A stretch of DNA of 53,455 nucleotides from Candidatus Reconcilbacillus cellulovorans (GTDB taxonomy: Bacteria > Bacillota > Bacilli > Paenibacillales > Reconciliibacillaceae), in NCBI GenBank assembly GCA_002507565.1, contig MOXJ01000018.1, positions 1 to 53,455 of the forward strand, in the 5' to 3' direction. The notes under the pieces were generated by a model. That model made no database searches. It had not been told where the DNA came from and saw nothing but the letters and a program-made list of their open reading frames with translations. Every line of letters begins with the position of its first letter. The first letter of the stretch is position 1. The translations under genes were made by a program, and so were the position numbers. This document shows, piece by piece, positions 1 to 7,816 of the stretch.

Positions 1-108
1 TGCCGCCTATCACTTTACCAAGAAGGGAAGCCCTTGTCTACCCCTTTTCTTCCTCGCGTTCCTTGCTCTTAACCCTGCCCACGAATATTTTACTCATACG
101 CGACGCTT

Positions 109-801
109 TCATTTTCGGCGCATTTCCAGCTCGCGCTCGAAACAGAAACGGACGATTTTCTGCCGTTCCGCCTCGCTGATCTCGTCGAAACGGACCATCA
201 CCAGCCGCCTGGAGCCGCCCTCGTCGCCCGAAGATTCCACCCGGACGACTTCGCCGGCGAACTTTGCATGATCGATGCGGCCGTTGCGGAAAGGCACGAG
301 CAGCCAGCCGTCGATCGACATTCCCGGTTCGAGCGGATAAACACCCTCATAATAAAACGAAACACCGCCGCCGCTGATATCGCGCGTCAACGCCACCGCG
401 CGCCAGCGCCGGTCCCATCGCACCGCAATGTCGACCGACGCCGGAACGCGCAAGAAACTGCGGCGCTGCTCCTTGACGACCTCGCGAGGGTCCGGCTTGC
501 GCAACAGGATTTGCTTGACGGTCTCGTCGCGGCGGCCGACGACGACCGTCTGAAAAACGAACCGCGTGCCTTCGTGGAAAAATGCGGCGTTCACCTCTTC
601 TCCCGGTTGAAAAAAATGCCACCGCCCCGTCCCCACCTCGATCGGAACTTCGACGGCAAGCGTGTCGGCGTCCTCGTCGCAGACGCGAGTCTTGTATTCT
701 TTCCGGCTGTCCCCGGACGGCACGCTCAAAAACAACATTTGATTGATCCGCGGCAGCAACGCCCGGCCCCTCCTTCCCCTTTTCAAAAAAATGACATCCA
801 T
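109..801 (-). CDS. ypfA: YpfA-like c-di-GMP receptor, PilZ flagellar brake protein
   Basis: A 230-residue cytoplasmic protein with a YcgR-type N-terminal domain (about residues 5-90) and a PilZ domain (about 95-215). The PilZ signature is visible as an RRSFLR segment followed by DISGGG, matching RxxxR and [D/N]xSxxG, the residues that bind cyclic di-GMP in this family. Family members slow flagellar rotation when c-di-GMP is high; that role is inferred. The ATG at 801 is chosen because AAAGGA lies 7 bases upstream; longer in-frame starts have no ribosome binding site. It follows ypeB by 10 bases on the same strand, as in Bacillus, so it is probably in the ypeB transcript. Confidence 0.88.
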   Translation of the reverse strand: MDVIFLKRGRRGRALLPRINQMLFLSVPSGDSRKEYKTRVCDEDADTLAVEVPIEVGTGRWHFFQPGEEVNAAFFHEGTRFVFQTVVVGRRDETVKQILLRKPDPREVVKEQRRSFLRVPASVDIAVRWDRRWRAVALTRDISGGGVSFYYEGVYPLEPGMSIDGWLLVPFRNGRIDHAKFAGEVVRVESSGDEGGSRRLVMVRFDEISEAERQKIVRFCFERELEMRRK

Positions 802-811
802 CGCGCGTCCT

Positions 812-2149
812 TTACGCCTTAACCGCCTCCACTTTCTCCTCGACGCCCGTCGAGGCATTCAGGAAAACCCGCATCCGCATTCCCTGGATTACGCCGTCGA
901 ATTCATGGCAAAGCACGTCTTGACCGGACTCGTTGCGGATCACCGCAAGCCGGGCGGTTTGGACGCGGAATTCCGGATGAAGAAGTTTTGCGGCTTCTTC
1001 CCGCGACAACACCGGCGCCGCCGGAACGTCACCCTTTTTCTCGGTCAGCCAGTCGACCGCTTCCAGACCGACCAGTTCGCCGTTATCGAGTGCGACGCGG
1101 GCCGTCAGTCTTTCGGGATAGTAAACGACGCCGCCGCGCTCCGCGGCGTACGTGAAGACCGCCACGTTATCGTATTCGTCGTACGAGACGGGGGCGACTT
1201 CGGAAAACCCATTTTCCTCCAGCGCCCGCCAAGCAATCTCTCCCGCCTCCTCGCCCGAAAGCGTCCGATCGCCGATCGGCCGATCGTGGAGATAACGGAT
1301 CAGCTGGCCGCCTTTGCGCGTGTAGTCCAGCATTTCGACGCCGTCGGACGAACGGCGCGTTACGGTATACGTGCGGAAACCGTCGACGGGGCCGTTTTCG
1401 ACGACTTCGAGCGCGGACGCCTCGTTTTCGGCCATCTGCAGAAAACGCGCCGCCTTTCGTCGGATGTCGTCCGCGGAAACTTCGGGACCGGCCAACGCGT
1501 TCAACGTTCTCGGCTCGAACGATTTCGACGCCGGGCCCAAATCGACGCTTGAAAATTCCCGAACTTGCCGGTCGAGGGCTTTAAAACCGTCGGCGATCGC
1601 GTTTTGAGACAAGTCCGGGTTCGCCGCCAACGCTTTTTCCAGATCAACCCATCTCCAGCGGCCGGTTATGACGTTTTCCTGCAGTTCGCGAATGCGGTCG
1701 CGAATTTGGCCGGACTGCTTGTACAGCTGCTCTAGCGTCCGACGTTCCCCGTCGGACAGCGGCTCCCGATCGAAATCGCGAATCGCCCGGTCGTATGCGA
1801 ACCGGGCGACGCGGGCGAGAAATTCGTCCGTCTGTTGCACCGGAAGCATGGCCAGCGGCAGACGGCCGACTTCCGACTGCGCTTGGCTCGTCAGACGCCA
1901 AATGTTGATCAGGCAACGTTTCTGGTAAGAGTGGGAATTCGCGTGCACGGCGAGCGCATTGCCGAGTTCCGTATGAAGTCGGTCGAGATCGTGGCCCAAT
2001 TCGTGAAAAGAAAGCTGATATTGGTTTTCCGCCTTGAGCAGCAATGCGGTCTTCAGCTTGTCCGCACGGTACCCCCACCCCCAGACGGCGACCAGCAAAA
2101 CGGCGACCACCGGCAACAGCACGGCGCTCCATCGGCGATAGCGATCCAT
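812..2149 (-). CDS. ypeB: Spore germination protein YpeB
   Basis: 445 residues, close to the usual 450 for YpeB. An N-terminal hydrophobic segment (about residues 9-28) acts as signal or membrane anchor; the C-terminal half contains PepSY-type repeats, typical of YpeB. In Bacillus, YpeB sits in the spore inner membrane and cortex and is needed for assembly and stability of the cortex-lytic enzyme SleB. AAAGGAG precedes the ATG. Oddly, sleB is not next to it: the upstream neighbour is a 50-aa zinc-ribbon protein and then prsW, while in most bacilli sleB directly precedes ypeB. Identification is firm; the partner must lie elsewhere or be replaced. Confidence 0.93.
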   Translation of the reverse strand: MDRYRRWSAVLLPVVAVLLVAVWGWGYRADKLKTALLLKAENQYQLSFHELGHDLDRLHTELGNALAVHANSHSYQKRCLINIWRLTSQAQSEVGRLPLAMLPVQQTDEFLARVARFAYDRAIRDFDREPLSDGERRTLEQLYKQSGQIRDRIRELQENVITGRWRWVDLEKALAANPDLSQNAIADGFKALDRQVREFSSVDLGPASKSFEPRTLNALAGPEVSADDIRRKAARFLQMAENEASALEVVENGPVDGFRTYTVTRRSSDGVEMLDYTRKGGQLIRYLHDRPIGDRTLSGEEAGEIAWRALEENGFSEVAPVSYDEYDNVAVFTYAAERGGVVYYPERLTARVALDNGELVGLEAVDWLTEKKGDVPAAPVLSREEAAKLLHPEFRVQTARLAVIRNESGQDVLCHEFDGVIQGMRMRVFLNASTGVEEKVEAVKA

Positions 2150-2223
2150 AGGGGTGCTCCTTTCTTTCGCCGGATTGGAAGAGTCACCGTTAGCTTTCGT
2201 CTGCCGCCGGGCGATTTATGCGT

Positions 2224-2376
2224 TCAGGAATGCACCTCGATGTCGAAATCGTCGGTATTGTCGCACAGGCATTGTTTGAAGCCGGTCTCGACGCGGCCCC
2301 GTTCCCTTCTGCCTTTGAGAATAAATTGCTCTCCGCATTTCCGACAGCGAATGGTCACTTTCACTTTTTCGCCCAT
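2224..2376 (-). CDS. Small CxxC zinc-ribbon-like protein, unknown function
   Basis: A 50-residue protein with a CRKC knuckle near residue 11 and a CLC pair near residue 37, then an acidic tail (DNTDDFDIE). The cysteine spacing suggests a zinc ribbon or rubredoxin-like knuckle. The ATG at 2376 is preferred because AGGGGGG lies about 7 bases upstream; a GTG at 2412 overlapping the prsW stop is possible but poorly supported. It sits between prsW and ypeB on the same strand and is probably co-transcribed. No function can be assigned from sequence. Confidence 0.7.
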   Translation of the reverse strand: MGEKVKVTIRCRKCGEQFILKGRRERGRVETGFKQCLCDNTDDFDIEVHS

Positions 2377-2408
2377 GCGAAGACCCCCCTGTTGATCCGC
2401 CCGGTCGT

Positions 2409-3101
2409 TCACATCCGCACCTCATCATCTGCAAATGTCGGATGATACGGCGATCTGGCGTTGGCGCGGTGCAACTTCCACCCCGCGTATCCCCAACAGA
2501 TCGCCATGAATACCGCCAGCTCCCACGGATCGCGATCCGCGAGCAGGACGGCGTCGAACGCGCCGTGCCAAAGCCACGGCACGGCCAATGCGAACAACAG
2601 CCGCAGCCGTTCCGCGCGCCGACTGCCGGCGAATTTGGCCTGTCCGAACGAATAGCCCATCGCGATGCCGAACAGCGCGTGACCGGATACCGGCAACAAC
2701 GCGCGGAAAAACAGATCGGCGAACGAAGTCCGGTACGACAGAGCGTACAGGACGTTTTCCAGCGTCGCGAATCCGAGCGAAACGGCAGCCGCGTAAACGA
2801 TGCCGTCGTACGGCTCGTCGAACTCGCGATGCCGGTATATGGTGAAAACGAAAACGAACCATTTTACGAATTCTTCGGCCAGCGCCGAAATGCCGAACGC
2901 GTACGTCCACATCCCCGGCTCCAGCGCGACGACGAACATGCGCTGCACGACCATCGTCGGAAAAACGACGAACATGCCCGCCGCGAACAGCCGGAACACG
3001 AGTCGGACCGGTTCCGTTGCGAAACGGTCTTTCCAGTAGACGTAAGCGAGCAGCGCCACGCCGGGGGCGACCGCCGCCGCCACCACCGCCGCCGTGACCA
3101 T
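2409..3101 (-). CDS. prsW: PrsW family intramembrane metalloprotease
   Basis: 230 residues, about seven predicted membrane helices. PrsW motifs are visible in order: an EE pair in ALAEEFVKW, an E in LENVLYAL, a histidine in GHALFGIAMGY and the WHGAFD segment, which together form the membrane-embedded metal site of the family. In Bacillus, PrsW makes the first cut in anti-sigma factor RsiW during envelope stress; no rsiW/sigW homologue is in this window, so the substrate here is unknown. The ATG at 3101 is adjacent to an AGAAGGA, unusually close, so the start is slightly uncertain. It lies 25 bases after gudB and precedes the small zinc-ribbon gene. Confidence 0.9.
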   Translation of the reverse strand: MVTAAVVAAAVAPGVALLAYVYWKDRFATEPVRLVFRLFAAGMFVVFPTMVVQRMFVVALEPGMWTYAFGISALAEEFVKWFVFVFTIYRHREFDEPYDGIVYAAAVSLGFATLENVLYALSYRTSFADLFFRALLPVSGHALFGIAMGYSFGQAKFAGSRRAERLRLLFALAVPWLWHGAFDAVLLADRDPWELAVFMAICWGYAGWKLHRANARSPYHPTFADDEVRM

Positions 3102-3126
3102 TCCTTCTGGCCAACTCCCTTCGGCG

Positions 3127-4395
3127 CTAGACCCAGCCGCGGTAACGGGCCGCTTCGGCCATCCTCCGCACGCCCGCCATATAGGCGGCCAGACGCATGT
3201 CGACTTTGCGCTCCTGATGAATTTCGTAAACCCGCTCGAAACTGCGGATCATCCGCTCCCGTAGGCGATCCTCGACTTCCTTCTCCGTCCAATAGTATCC
3301 CTGATTGTTTTGGACCCATTCGAAGTACGACACGATGACGCCGCCGGCGCTGGCCAAAACGTCCGGAACGATCATCACGCCCCGTTCGGTGAGGATGCGG
3401 GTCGCTTCGGCAGTCGTCGGGCCGTTGGCCGCCTCGACCAGGACTTTTGCGCGAATGCGCGGTGCGTTCTCGCGCGTGATCTGATTTTCGATGGCGGCGG
3501 GGATCAGAATGTCGCAGTCTTTTTCCAGCAGTTCGGCGTTTGTAATCGTGTTGCGGAACTGTTTCGTCACCGTGCCGAACGAATCCCGCCGTTCCAGCAG
3601 GTCGTCGACGTCCAGTCCGCCGGGATCGTAAAGCGCGCCGTACACGTCGGAAATGCCGATGACTCTCGCGCCTCGGTCGTGCAAAAATTTGGCGAGATAA
3701 CTGCCTGCGTTGCCGAATCCTTGAATAACGACGCGCGACTCCTCGAGCGGAATGCCTTTTTTGGCCAACGCGAGCTCCAGTGCGATCGTGACGCCGCGCG
3801 CCGTCGCCCATTCGCGCCCGTGGGAACCGCCCAGTACGAGCGGCTTGCCGGTAATGAAGTTCGGCGCGTCGAACTCGCGGATGCGGCTGTATTCGTCCAT
3901 CATCCACGCCATGATTTGCGCGTTGGTCATGACGTCCGGCGCCGGAATATCCTTGGTCGGGCCGACGATCTGGCTGATCGCCCGAACGTAGCCACGGCTC
4001 AGCCGCTCCAATTCGCCTGCCGACATGCGCCGCGGGTCGCAGACGATGCCGCCCTTGCCCCCGCCGTAAGGCAACTCGGCGATGCCGCACTTGAGGCTCA
4101 TCCAGATCGACAGCGCCTTCACCTCGTCCGCCGTCACCGAAGGGTGAAAGCGGACGCCGCCTTTCGTCGGGCCGACTGCGTCATTGTGCTGGGCTCGATA
4201 CCCCGTAAAAACGCGGATCCCGCCGTCGTCCATCCGCACGGGGATGCGCACCGTCAAGAAGCGGAGCGGCTCCTTCAGCAGTTCGTACATGTCGGCGGAA
4301 TATCCGAGCCGAAAGAGCGCCTCCCGGATTGTCGCCTGCGTCGCGGCCAGCAGATTCCCCTCATCCGCAGAAAACGCGGAGGATTCCGTCGGCAT
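3127..4395 (-). CDS. gudB: NAD-specific glutamate dehydrogenase
   Basis: 422 residues (425 if the GTG at 4404 is used), normal for the Glu/Leu/Phe/Val dehydrogenase family. The catalytic-lysine motif PYGGGKGG is near residue 112 and the Rossmann motif QGFGNAGS follows near residue 228. The enzyme interconverts glutamate and 2-oxoglutarate plus ammonia in the cytoplasm. ATG 4395 has AGGTGG 5 bases upstream; the GTG immediately follows the ypbH stop. The reading frame is intact, with no sign of the direct-repeat insertion that inactivates gudB in laboratory B. subtilis. It is directly downstream of ypbH, as in related bacilli. Confidence 0.93.
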   Translation of the reverse strand: MPTESSAFSADEGNLLAATQATIREALFRLGYSADMYELLKEPLRFLTVRIPVRMDDGGIRVFTGYRAQHNDAVGPTKGGVRFHPSVTADEVKALSIWMSLKCGIAELPYGGGKGGIVCDPRRMSAGELERLSRGYVRAISQIVGPTKDIPAPDVMTNAQIMAWMMDEYSRIREFDAPNFITGKPLVLGGSHGREWATARGVTIALELALAKKGIPLEESRVVIQGFGNAGSYLAKFLHDRGARVIGISDVYGALYDPGGLDVDDLLERRDSFGTVTKQFRNTITNAELLEKDCDILIPAAIENQITRENAPRIRAKVLVEAANGPTTAEATRILTERGVMIVPDVLASAGGVIVSYFEWVQNNQGYYWTEKEVEDRLRERMIRSFERVYEIHQERKVDMRLAAYMAGVRRMAEAARYRGWV

Positions 4396-4404
4396 GCCGG
4401 CCAC

Positions 4405-5031
4405 CTACCCGCCGACCGCCCCGAACCGTTCGCACAGCTCGCCCACGGCGCGTTCCGAAAGAATCGTTTTTCCATATTCGTCCAAAACCGCGGCCGTGAC
4501 CGACGTCGCCTCGCCGTACTCGCTGAGCAGCGCGATAACGGCATGGTACCGGTCCGAGGGAACTTCCTCCGGGCGCATGCGGAAGACGTAGACGCCTTTA
4601 TAGACATGAAGGGAACCGCCTTCGATTCCCAGTCTGCGAATGCACCTGACAACCTCCAGCAACGTTTCGAAGTCGCGGAACGCATACGTGACAGTATCGG
4701 TCTCTTCCAGCGTCACTTCCATCTCGTACACTTGTTCCCGGTCTTCCTCCAGAAAGCCTTCCTCGTCCGCCGGCTGCGGTTCTTGCTGGGGACGGTTCCG
4801 CGTGACGATGACGACCATGCCCTGCGCCGGAAGCACGAGCACTTCGACGGCCAGAGGGCCGGAAGCGTCGAAACCGAGCTCGTTATAGGCCTGTTCCATC
4901 ATTTCGCTGAACAGTTCGTGGACTTTCGGGATTTCCCGCCACATGTCCTCCTTCCGGATTCCCCGTTCCATCAGATCGTCGAACGTCAAGAAAATCCGGA
5001 TCTTGTCCTGGTTTAAACGCTCCATCTTCAT
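4405..5031 (-). CDS. ypbH: MecA-family adaptor protein YpbH
   Basis: 208 residues. The start (MKMERLNQDKIRIFLT) and the GFDASGPLAVEV and LPAQGMVVIVT segments closely follow YpbH, the MecA paralogue. MecA/YpbH proteins deliver substrates to the ClpC-ClpP protease: an N-terminal substrate-binding part, an acidic linker (about residues 85-105 here, rich in E/D/Q) and a C-terminal ClpC-binding domain. ATG 5031 is preferred because GGAGGG lies 8 bases upstream. It is the first gene of the ypbH-gudB-prsW run, with a candidate promoter about 65 bases upstream. Confidence 0.88.
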   Translation of the reverse strand: MKMERLNQDKIRIFLTFDDLMERGIRKEDMWREIPKVHELFSEMMEQAYNELGFDASGPLAVEVLVLPAQGMVVIVTRNRPQQEPQPADEEGFLEEDREQVYEMEVTLEETDTVTYAFRDFETLLEVVRCIRRLGIEGGSLHVYKGVYVFRMRPEEVPSDRYHAVIALLSEYGEATSVTAAVLDEYGKTILSERAVGELCERFGAVGG

Positions 5032-5096
5032 AGTCAGAACCCTCCCCTGCCTTTCGTGGCGAAACGGACGACCGGAATCGCAAAGGCTTGTTCGCT

Positions 5097-5125
5097 TATG
5101 TATTATGTTATCACGTCTCGCACAA
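5097..5125 (-). promoter_or_regulatory. Candidate sigma-A promoter for ypbH-gudB
   Basis: On the minus strand TTGTGC (-35) and TACATA (-10) are separated by 17 bases, about 65 bases before the ypbH start and just downstream of the terminator of the preceding gene. Matches are moderate. Confidence 0.4.
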
Positions 5126-5137
5126 GAATGCATCCCC

Positions 5138-5165
5138 AAACAAAAGCCGCGGGAATTCCCGCGGC
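5138..5165 (-). terminator. Intrinsic terminator after the 5182-5397 gene
   Basis: A perfect 8-bp GC-only stem (GCCGCGGG / CCCGCGGC) with an AATT loop at 5146-5165. On the minus strand it is followed by TTTTGTTT. It separates the small membrane-protein genes from ypbH. Confidence 0.85.
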
Positions 5166-5181
5166 GAGCGTGCTGCATCTT

Positions 5182-5397
5182 TCACATGTCCGGTGTTTCC
5201 TTCGGGCGTTCCTCTTCGGCGCCGGTTTTCACCTTCGCCTCGATCGCCCGCGCGATCGCCCTTCCCAGCGCGTCCGCCATCGACTGACCGACGCCGCTCC
5301 AGGCGACGGAAAGCCACTGTCGGGAGCGCTGCCGTGAAAACAGCGCGGCCGTTAAGGCTCCGACGACCCCACCGAACAGAAAAGTGGCGAACCGCAT
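5182..5397 (-). CDS. Small single-pass membrane protein, unknown
   Basis: 71 residues: one N-terminal membrane helix (about residues 3-20, glycine/alanine rich) followed by a basic amphipathic stretch and a charged tail rich in E and K. The ATG at 5397 has GGGGGA 6 bases upstream; a longer frame from 5448 lacks a good site. The shape is like YtxH-type small stress proteins, but this is only a resemblance. Its end is marked by a strong terminator. Confidence 0.6.
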   Translation of the reverse strand: MRFATFLFGGVVGALTAALFSRQRSRQWLSVAWSGVGQSMADALGRAIARAIEAKVKTGAEEERPKETPDM

Positions 5398-5481
5398 CCT
5401 GCTTCCCCCGCTTCCCTGCGCTGGTTGCGCCGAAACTATCCATAGCATTCGGACGAAAGCCGGGAAGGATGCGCGGGAATG

Positions 5482-5667
5482 TCAGGAAACCGCCGTATCG
5501 CGCAGACGAACCCCCCACAAGAGCAGCCCGCCGACCAGCAGCAAAAACACAAGAATGAGGCCGTTGACGAATCGTCTGGCCATCCGCTGGCGCCTCAACA
5601 GCCGTTTCGAAAGCCGTATCGCCCGTCGGGAAGGAAAGCCCGCGCTTTTGTAATCGTATTCCGCCAT
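5482..5667 (-). CDS. Small basic single-pass membrane protein, unknown
   Basis: 61 residues, beginning MAEYDYKSAG, with a strongly basic middle (several RR and KR pairs, residues 14-32) and one C-terminal membrane helix (about residues 36-54). GGAGGG precedes the ATG by 6 bases. By the positive-inside rule the N-terminus would be cytoplasmic. It is divergent from the gene at 5802. Function unknown. Confidence 0.55.
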   Translation of the reverse strand: MAEYDYKSAGFPSRRAIRLSKRLLRRQRMARRFVNGLILVFLLLVGGLLLWGVRLRDTAVS

Positions 5668-5801
5668 GATCAACCCTCCCATCAGCGGCCCAATCCGCCG
5701 CGCCGTGCGTGCGCCGCGATCCCCGTTCCCTTTTTTCTCCGTTTCTTTTATACTAGAAATACTAATCTCGAACGCGCTGGCGCGCAAGGGAGGCAGCGGC
5801 C

Positions 5802-6707
5802 GTGAATAAACGAATGAGCGGATCGGACTATCTGTTTTCGCTTTTGTTCGTGTTCATGCTCGTTTGCGCGACGGGCGCGTTCTTTTTCGGATACCGGCTC
5901 GGCGTCGACCGGACGGTAGCGCGGCTCGCCCCGTCGCCCGCTCCGGACGTCGCCGCCAAGCCGGCCGCTTACCGTCAGCAGGATCTCGTCTCCTTCTACC
6001 ACAACGTTTACGAGCCGTTCCAGACGTTTGTCGACCGCTGGTTCGCGTTTCAGGAAGAACTGGAAGCCGGTTCTTTCAGTGGGAAGTCCCCACGGCCTGG
6101 CGACATCGCCGACGCGGCGCGGCAGGCGTACCAAAAGATCGAAACTTTCAGCGTTTCCTCGCCTTCGCCGCTGCTCGAACAGGCGCATGTCGCCTATTTG
6201 AAAAGCCTCAAACTGTTTCTGCAAACCGCCGGGTCGTCCGCTCCGGCGGGCAGCGCATCCGATGAATTTTTGCGAGAAGCGAAGCGGTACGCACTCGAAG
6301 CGCAACGGCTGTATTACGCCTCGATTCTGAAATGGGAGGAGACCGTCCATCCTGTGCCGGCGCAGGAGCTGCTCGAAAAGACCGACCTTTCGTTCGACGA
6401 CTGGGCGAAGCTCAACCTGAACGCCAAAAACGTGTACGTCGCCGCGCTCATGGAACGCAACGACCATTTTCTCCCCGTCCGTCCGCACGACCTGACCGCG
6501 CGTGTCGACGAACTCATCCGCTCCGACCAGCCGCGGAAATGGAACGTGTCGACCGTCGACCGGCTTGCCCAGCTGCTCGTCGACACCGACGCCGTACGAC
6601 GGGACGATTTCGCTCAGAGCAAGGACCGTCTGTACGCCGGCCAGCTGCTGCCCGACCTGCCGTTTTTCCGCGGCGCGTCGGAAATGGCGGCCGGGCGAAC
6701 GTCGTAA
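5802..6707 (+). CDS. Membrane-anchored protein of unknown function
   Basis: 301 residues starting at GTG with AGGGAGG 8 bases upstream. One N-terminal membrane helix (about residues 10-31) is followed by a proline/alanine linker and a large, mostly helical, probably extracytoplasmic domain (about 60-290). No cysteine pairs, lipobox or known catalytic motif was recognised. It is transcribed divergently from the small genes at 5182-5667 and converges with the rhodanese gene 5 bases away. No family name can be given. Confidence 0.72.
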   Translation: MNKRMSGSDYLFSLLFVFMLVCATGAFFFGYRLGVDRTVARLAPSPAPDVAAKPAAYRQQDLVSFYHNVYEPFQTFVDRWFAFQEELEAGSFSGKSPRPGDIADAARQAYQKIETFSVSSPSPLLEQAHVAYLKSLKLFLQTAGSSAPAGSASDEFLREAKRYALEAQRLYYASILKWEETVHPVPAQELLEKTDLSFDDWAKLNLNAKNVYVAALMERNDHFLPVRPHDLTARVDELIRSDQPRKWNVSTVDRLAQLLVDTDAVRRDDFAQSKDRLYAGQLLPDLPFFRGASEMAAGRTS

Positions 6708-6712
6708 GACGG

Positions 6713-7048
6713 TCAGACCCTGTCGTAAAGCACGCCGTCCTTCAGCCAGGCGACGGCGGCAAGACCGCCCGCTACGTTGACGGCGCTCGCGAATCCGTTT
6801 TGCCGCAAATAGTCGCAGACCGCCGCGCTGCGAATCCCGTGGGCGCATAGAACGTAAATGTCCTCATCTTTCGTCCAACGCTGCATATGGACGGGCACAA
6901 GGCGCATCGGCACTCGTTCCGCCTGGTCCAGGACGTAGCGCTCCCATTCCTCCGGTTCCCGTACATCGACGATGCGGGCGCCTTCCAGTCTCCCCGTCAC
7001 AAGACGCTTTACGAATTCAGCAGGATCGAGGTCGCGAGTTTCACCCAC
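6713..7048 (-). CDS. Single-domain rhodanese-like sulfurtransferase
   Basis: 111 residues forming one rhodanese domain. IVDVREPEEWER near residue 26 and the active-site loop CAHGIRS near residue 68 (catalytic cysteine, CxxGxRS) are both present, so it is probably active. Such proteins move sulfane sulfur from a persulfide to acceptors; the acceptor here is unknown. The GTG at 7048 is selected because GGAGG lies 7 bases upstream; the longer frame has no ribosome binding site. It is divergent from ppa and convergent with the gene at 5802. Confidence 0.82.
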   Translation of the reverse strand: MGETRDLDPAEFVKRLVTGRLEGARIVDVREPEEWERYVLDQAERVPMRLVPVHMQRWTKDEDIYVLCAHGIRSAAVCDYLRQNGFASAVNVAGGLAAVAWLKDGVLYDRV

Positions 7049-7124
7049 CGCTTTTCCTCCGTTTCGAAACAAGAATGTCCGAAACAATTTTGCAGATTTT
7101 ATTGTCGCAAACCGCCCGCACTGT

Positions 7125-7153
7125 TTGCAATTCCTTCCCGACTGCGCTAGAAT
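7125..7153 (+). promoter_or_regulatory. Sigma-A promoter for ppa
   Basis: TTGCAA, a 17-base spacer and TAGAAT lie about 60 bases upstream of the ppa start. Confidence 0.7.
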
Positions 7154-7212
7154 GGAGTCGATTTGAAACCACCACCCGAACAACTGCATGTCGAAAGGAA
7201 GGCCAAGAAATC

Positions 7213-7707
7213 ATGTCCGAACTGGTCGTTGAGGCGTTTATCGAAATTCCGTCCGGAAGCCAGAACAAGTACGAATACGACAAGGAGCGCGGCGTCTTTT
7301 TTCTCGACCGGGTGCTCTACTCGCCGATGCATTATCCGGCAGACTACGGCAGTCTGAAAGGAACGCTCGCCCTTGACGGCGATCCGCTCGACATCCTCGT
7401 GCTGACGACGTTCCCGACGTTTCCGGGATGCGTGATCGAAGCGCGCGTCGTCGGCGCGCTGATCATGTCGGACGACAAGGGCCAGGACGAAAAGTTGCTC
7501 GGCGTCCCGAAAAACGATCCGCGCTGGAACCATGTCCGTGACTTGAACGACGTTCCCGAACATACGCTGAAAGAAATTGCTCATTTTTTCCAGACCTACA
7601 AAGACCTAGAAAACAAACGAACAGTCATCGAAGGTTGGAAAGACGCCGCGTTCGCGCGCAATCTCTACGAAGAATGCGTCAAACGTTATGAAGAACGCCG
7701 CGGATGA
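7213..7707 (+). CDS. ppa: Inorganic pyrophosphatase, family I
   Basis: 164 residues, full length for a family I soluble pyrophosphatase. YPADYG near residue 41 and DGDPLDILVL near residue 52 (the DxDPxD metal-binding signature) are intact. It hydrolyses pyrophosphate to two phosphates in the cytoplasm, pulling biosynthetic reactions forward. ATG 7213 is preceded by AAGGAAGG. It has its own sigma-A promoter and an intrinsic terminator follows, so it is probably monocistronic. B. subtilis uses a family II enzyme instead, so this is a lineage difference. Confidence 0.95.
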   Translation: MSELVVEAFIEIPSGSQNKYEYDKERGVFFLDRVLYSPMHYPADYGSLKGTLALDGDPLDILVLTTFPTFPGCVIEARVVGALIMSDDKGQDEKLLGVPKNDPRWNHVRDLNDVPEHTLKEIAHFFQTYKDLENKRTVIEGWKDAAFARNLYEECVKRYEERRG

Positions 7708-7737
7708 CGGATCGGCCGTCTTTGCGGATTCGGCTGC

Positions 7738-7777
7738 GAACTCGGGACAACAGCGCGGTCCCGGGTTCCGTCATTTT
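7738..7777 (+). terminator. Intrinsic terminator between ppa and serA
   Basis: An 11-bp stem (GAACTCGGGAC at 7738-7748 with GTCCCGGGTTC at 7758-7768, one G-T pair) with a 9-base loop, followed by a short T run. Its position just ahead of serA could also allow attenuation, but no T-box core motif was seen. Confidence 0.7.
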
Positions 7778-7816
7778 TGACAACGACTTCGAAAACGACG
7801 GGGGAGAATCGACGTC

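Noticed and set aside
1-108. Feature at the left edge
   Set aside because: No gene, clear hairpin with T tract, or promoter could be supported in the first 108 bases.
743-1552. Long plus-strand frame opposite ypeB
   Set aside because: Antisense shadow of ypeB with no ribosome binding site and arginine-rich composition; the same applies to the many long frames opposite serA, resE, copA, ppdK and ribBA.
3127-4404. Inactive gudB allele with a direct repeat
   Set aside because: No in-frame tandem repeat interrupts the active-site region; the frame is normal.
7707-7816. Possible T-box leader upstream of serA
   Set aside because: Only 109 bases separate ppa and serA, and the conserved T-box core (AGGGTGGNACCGCG) is absent; the hairpin is better read as the ppa terminator.
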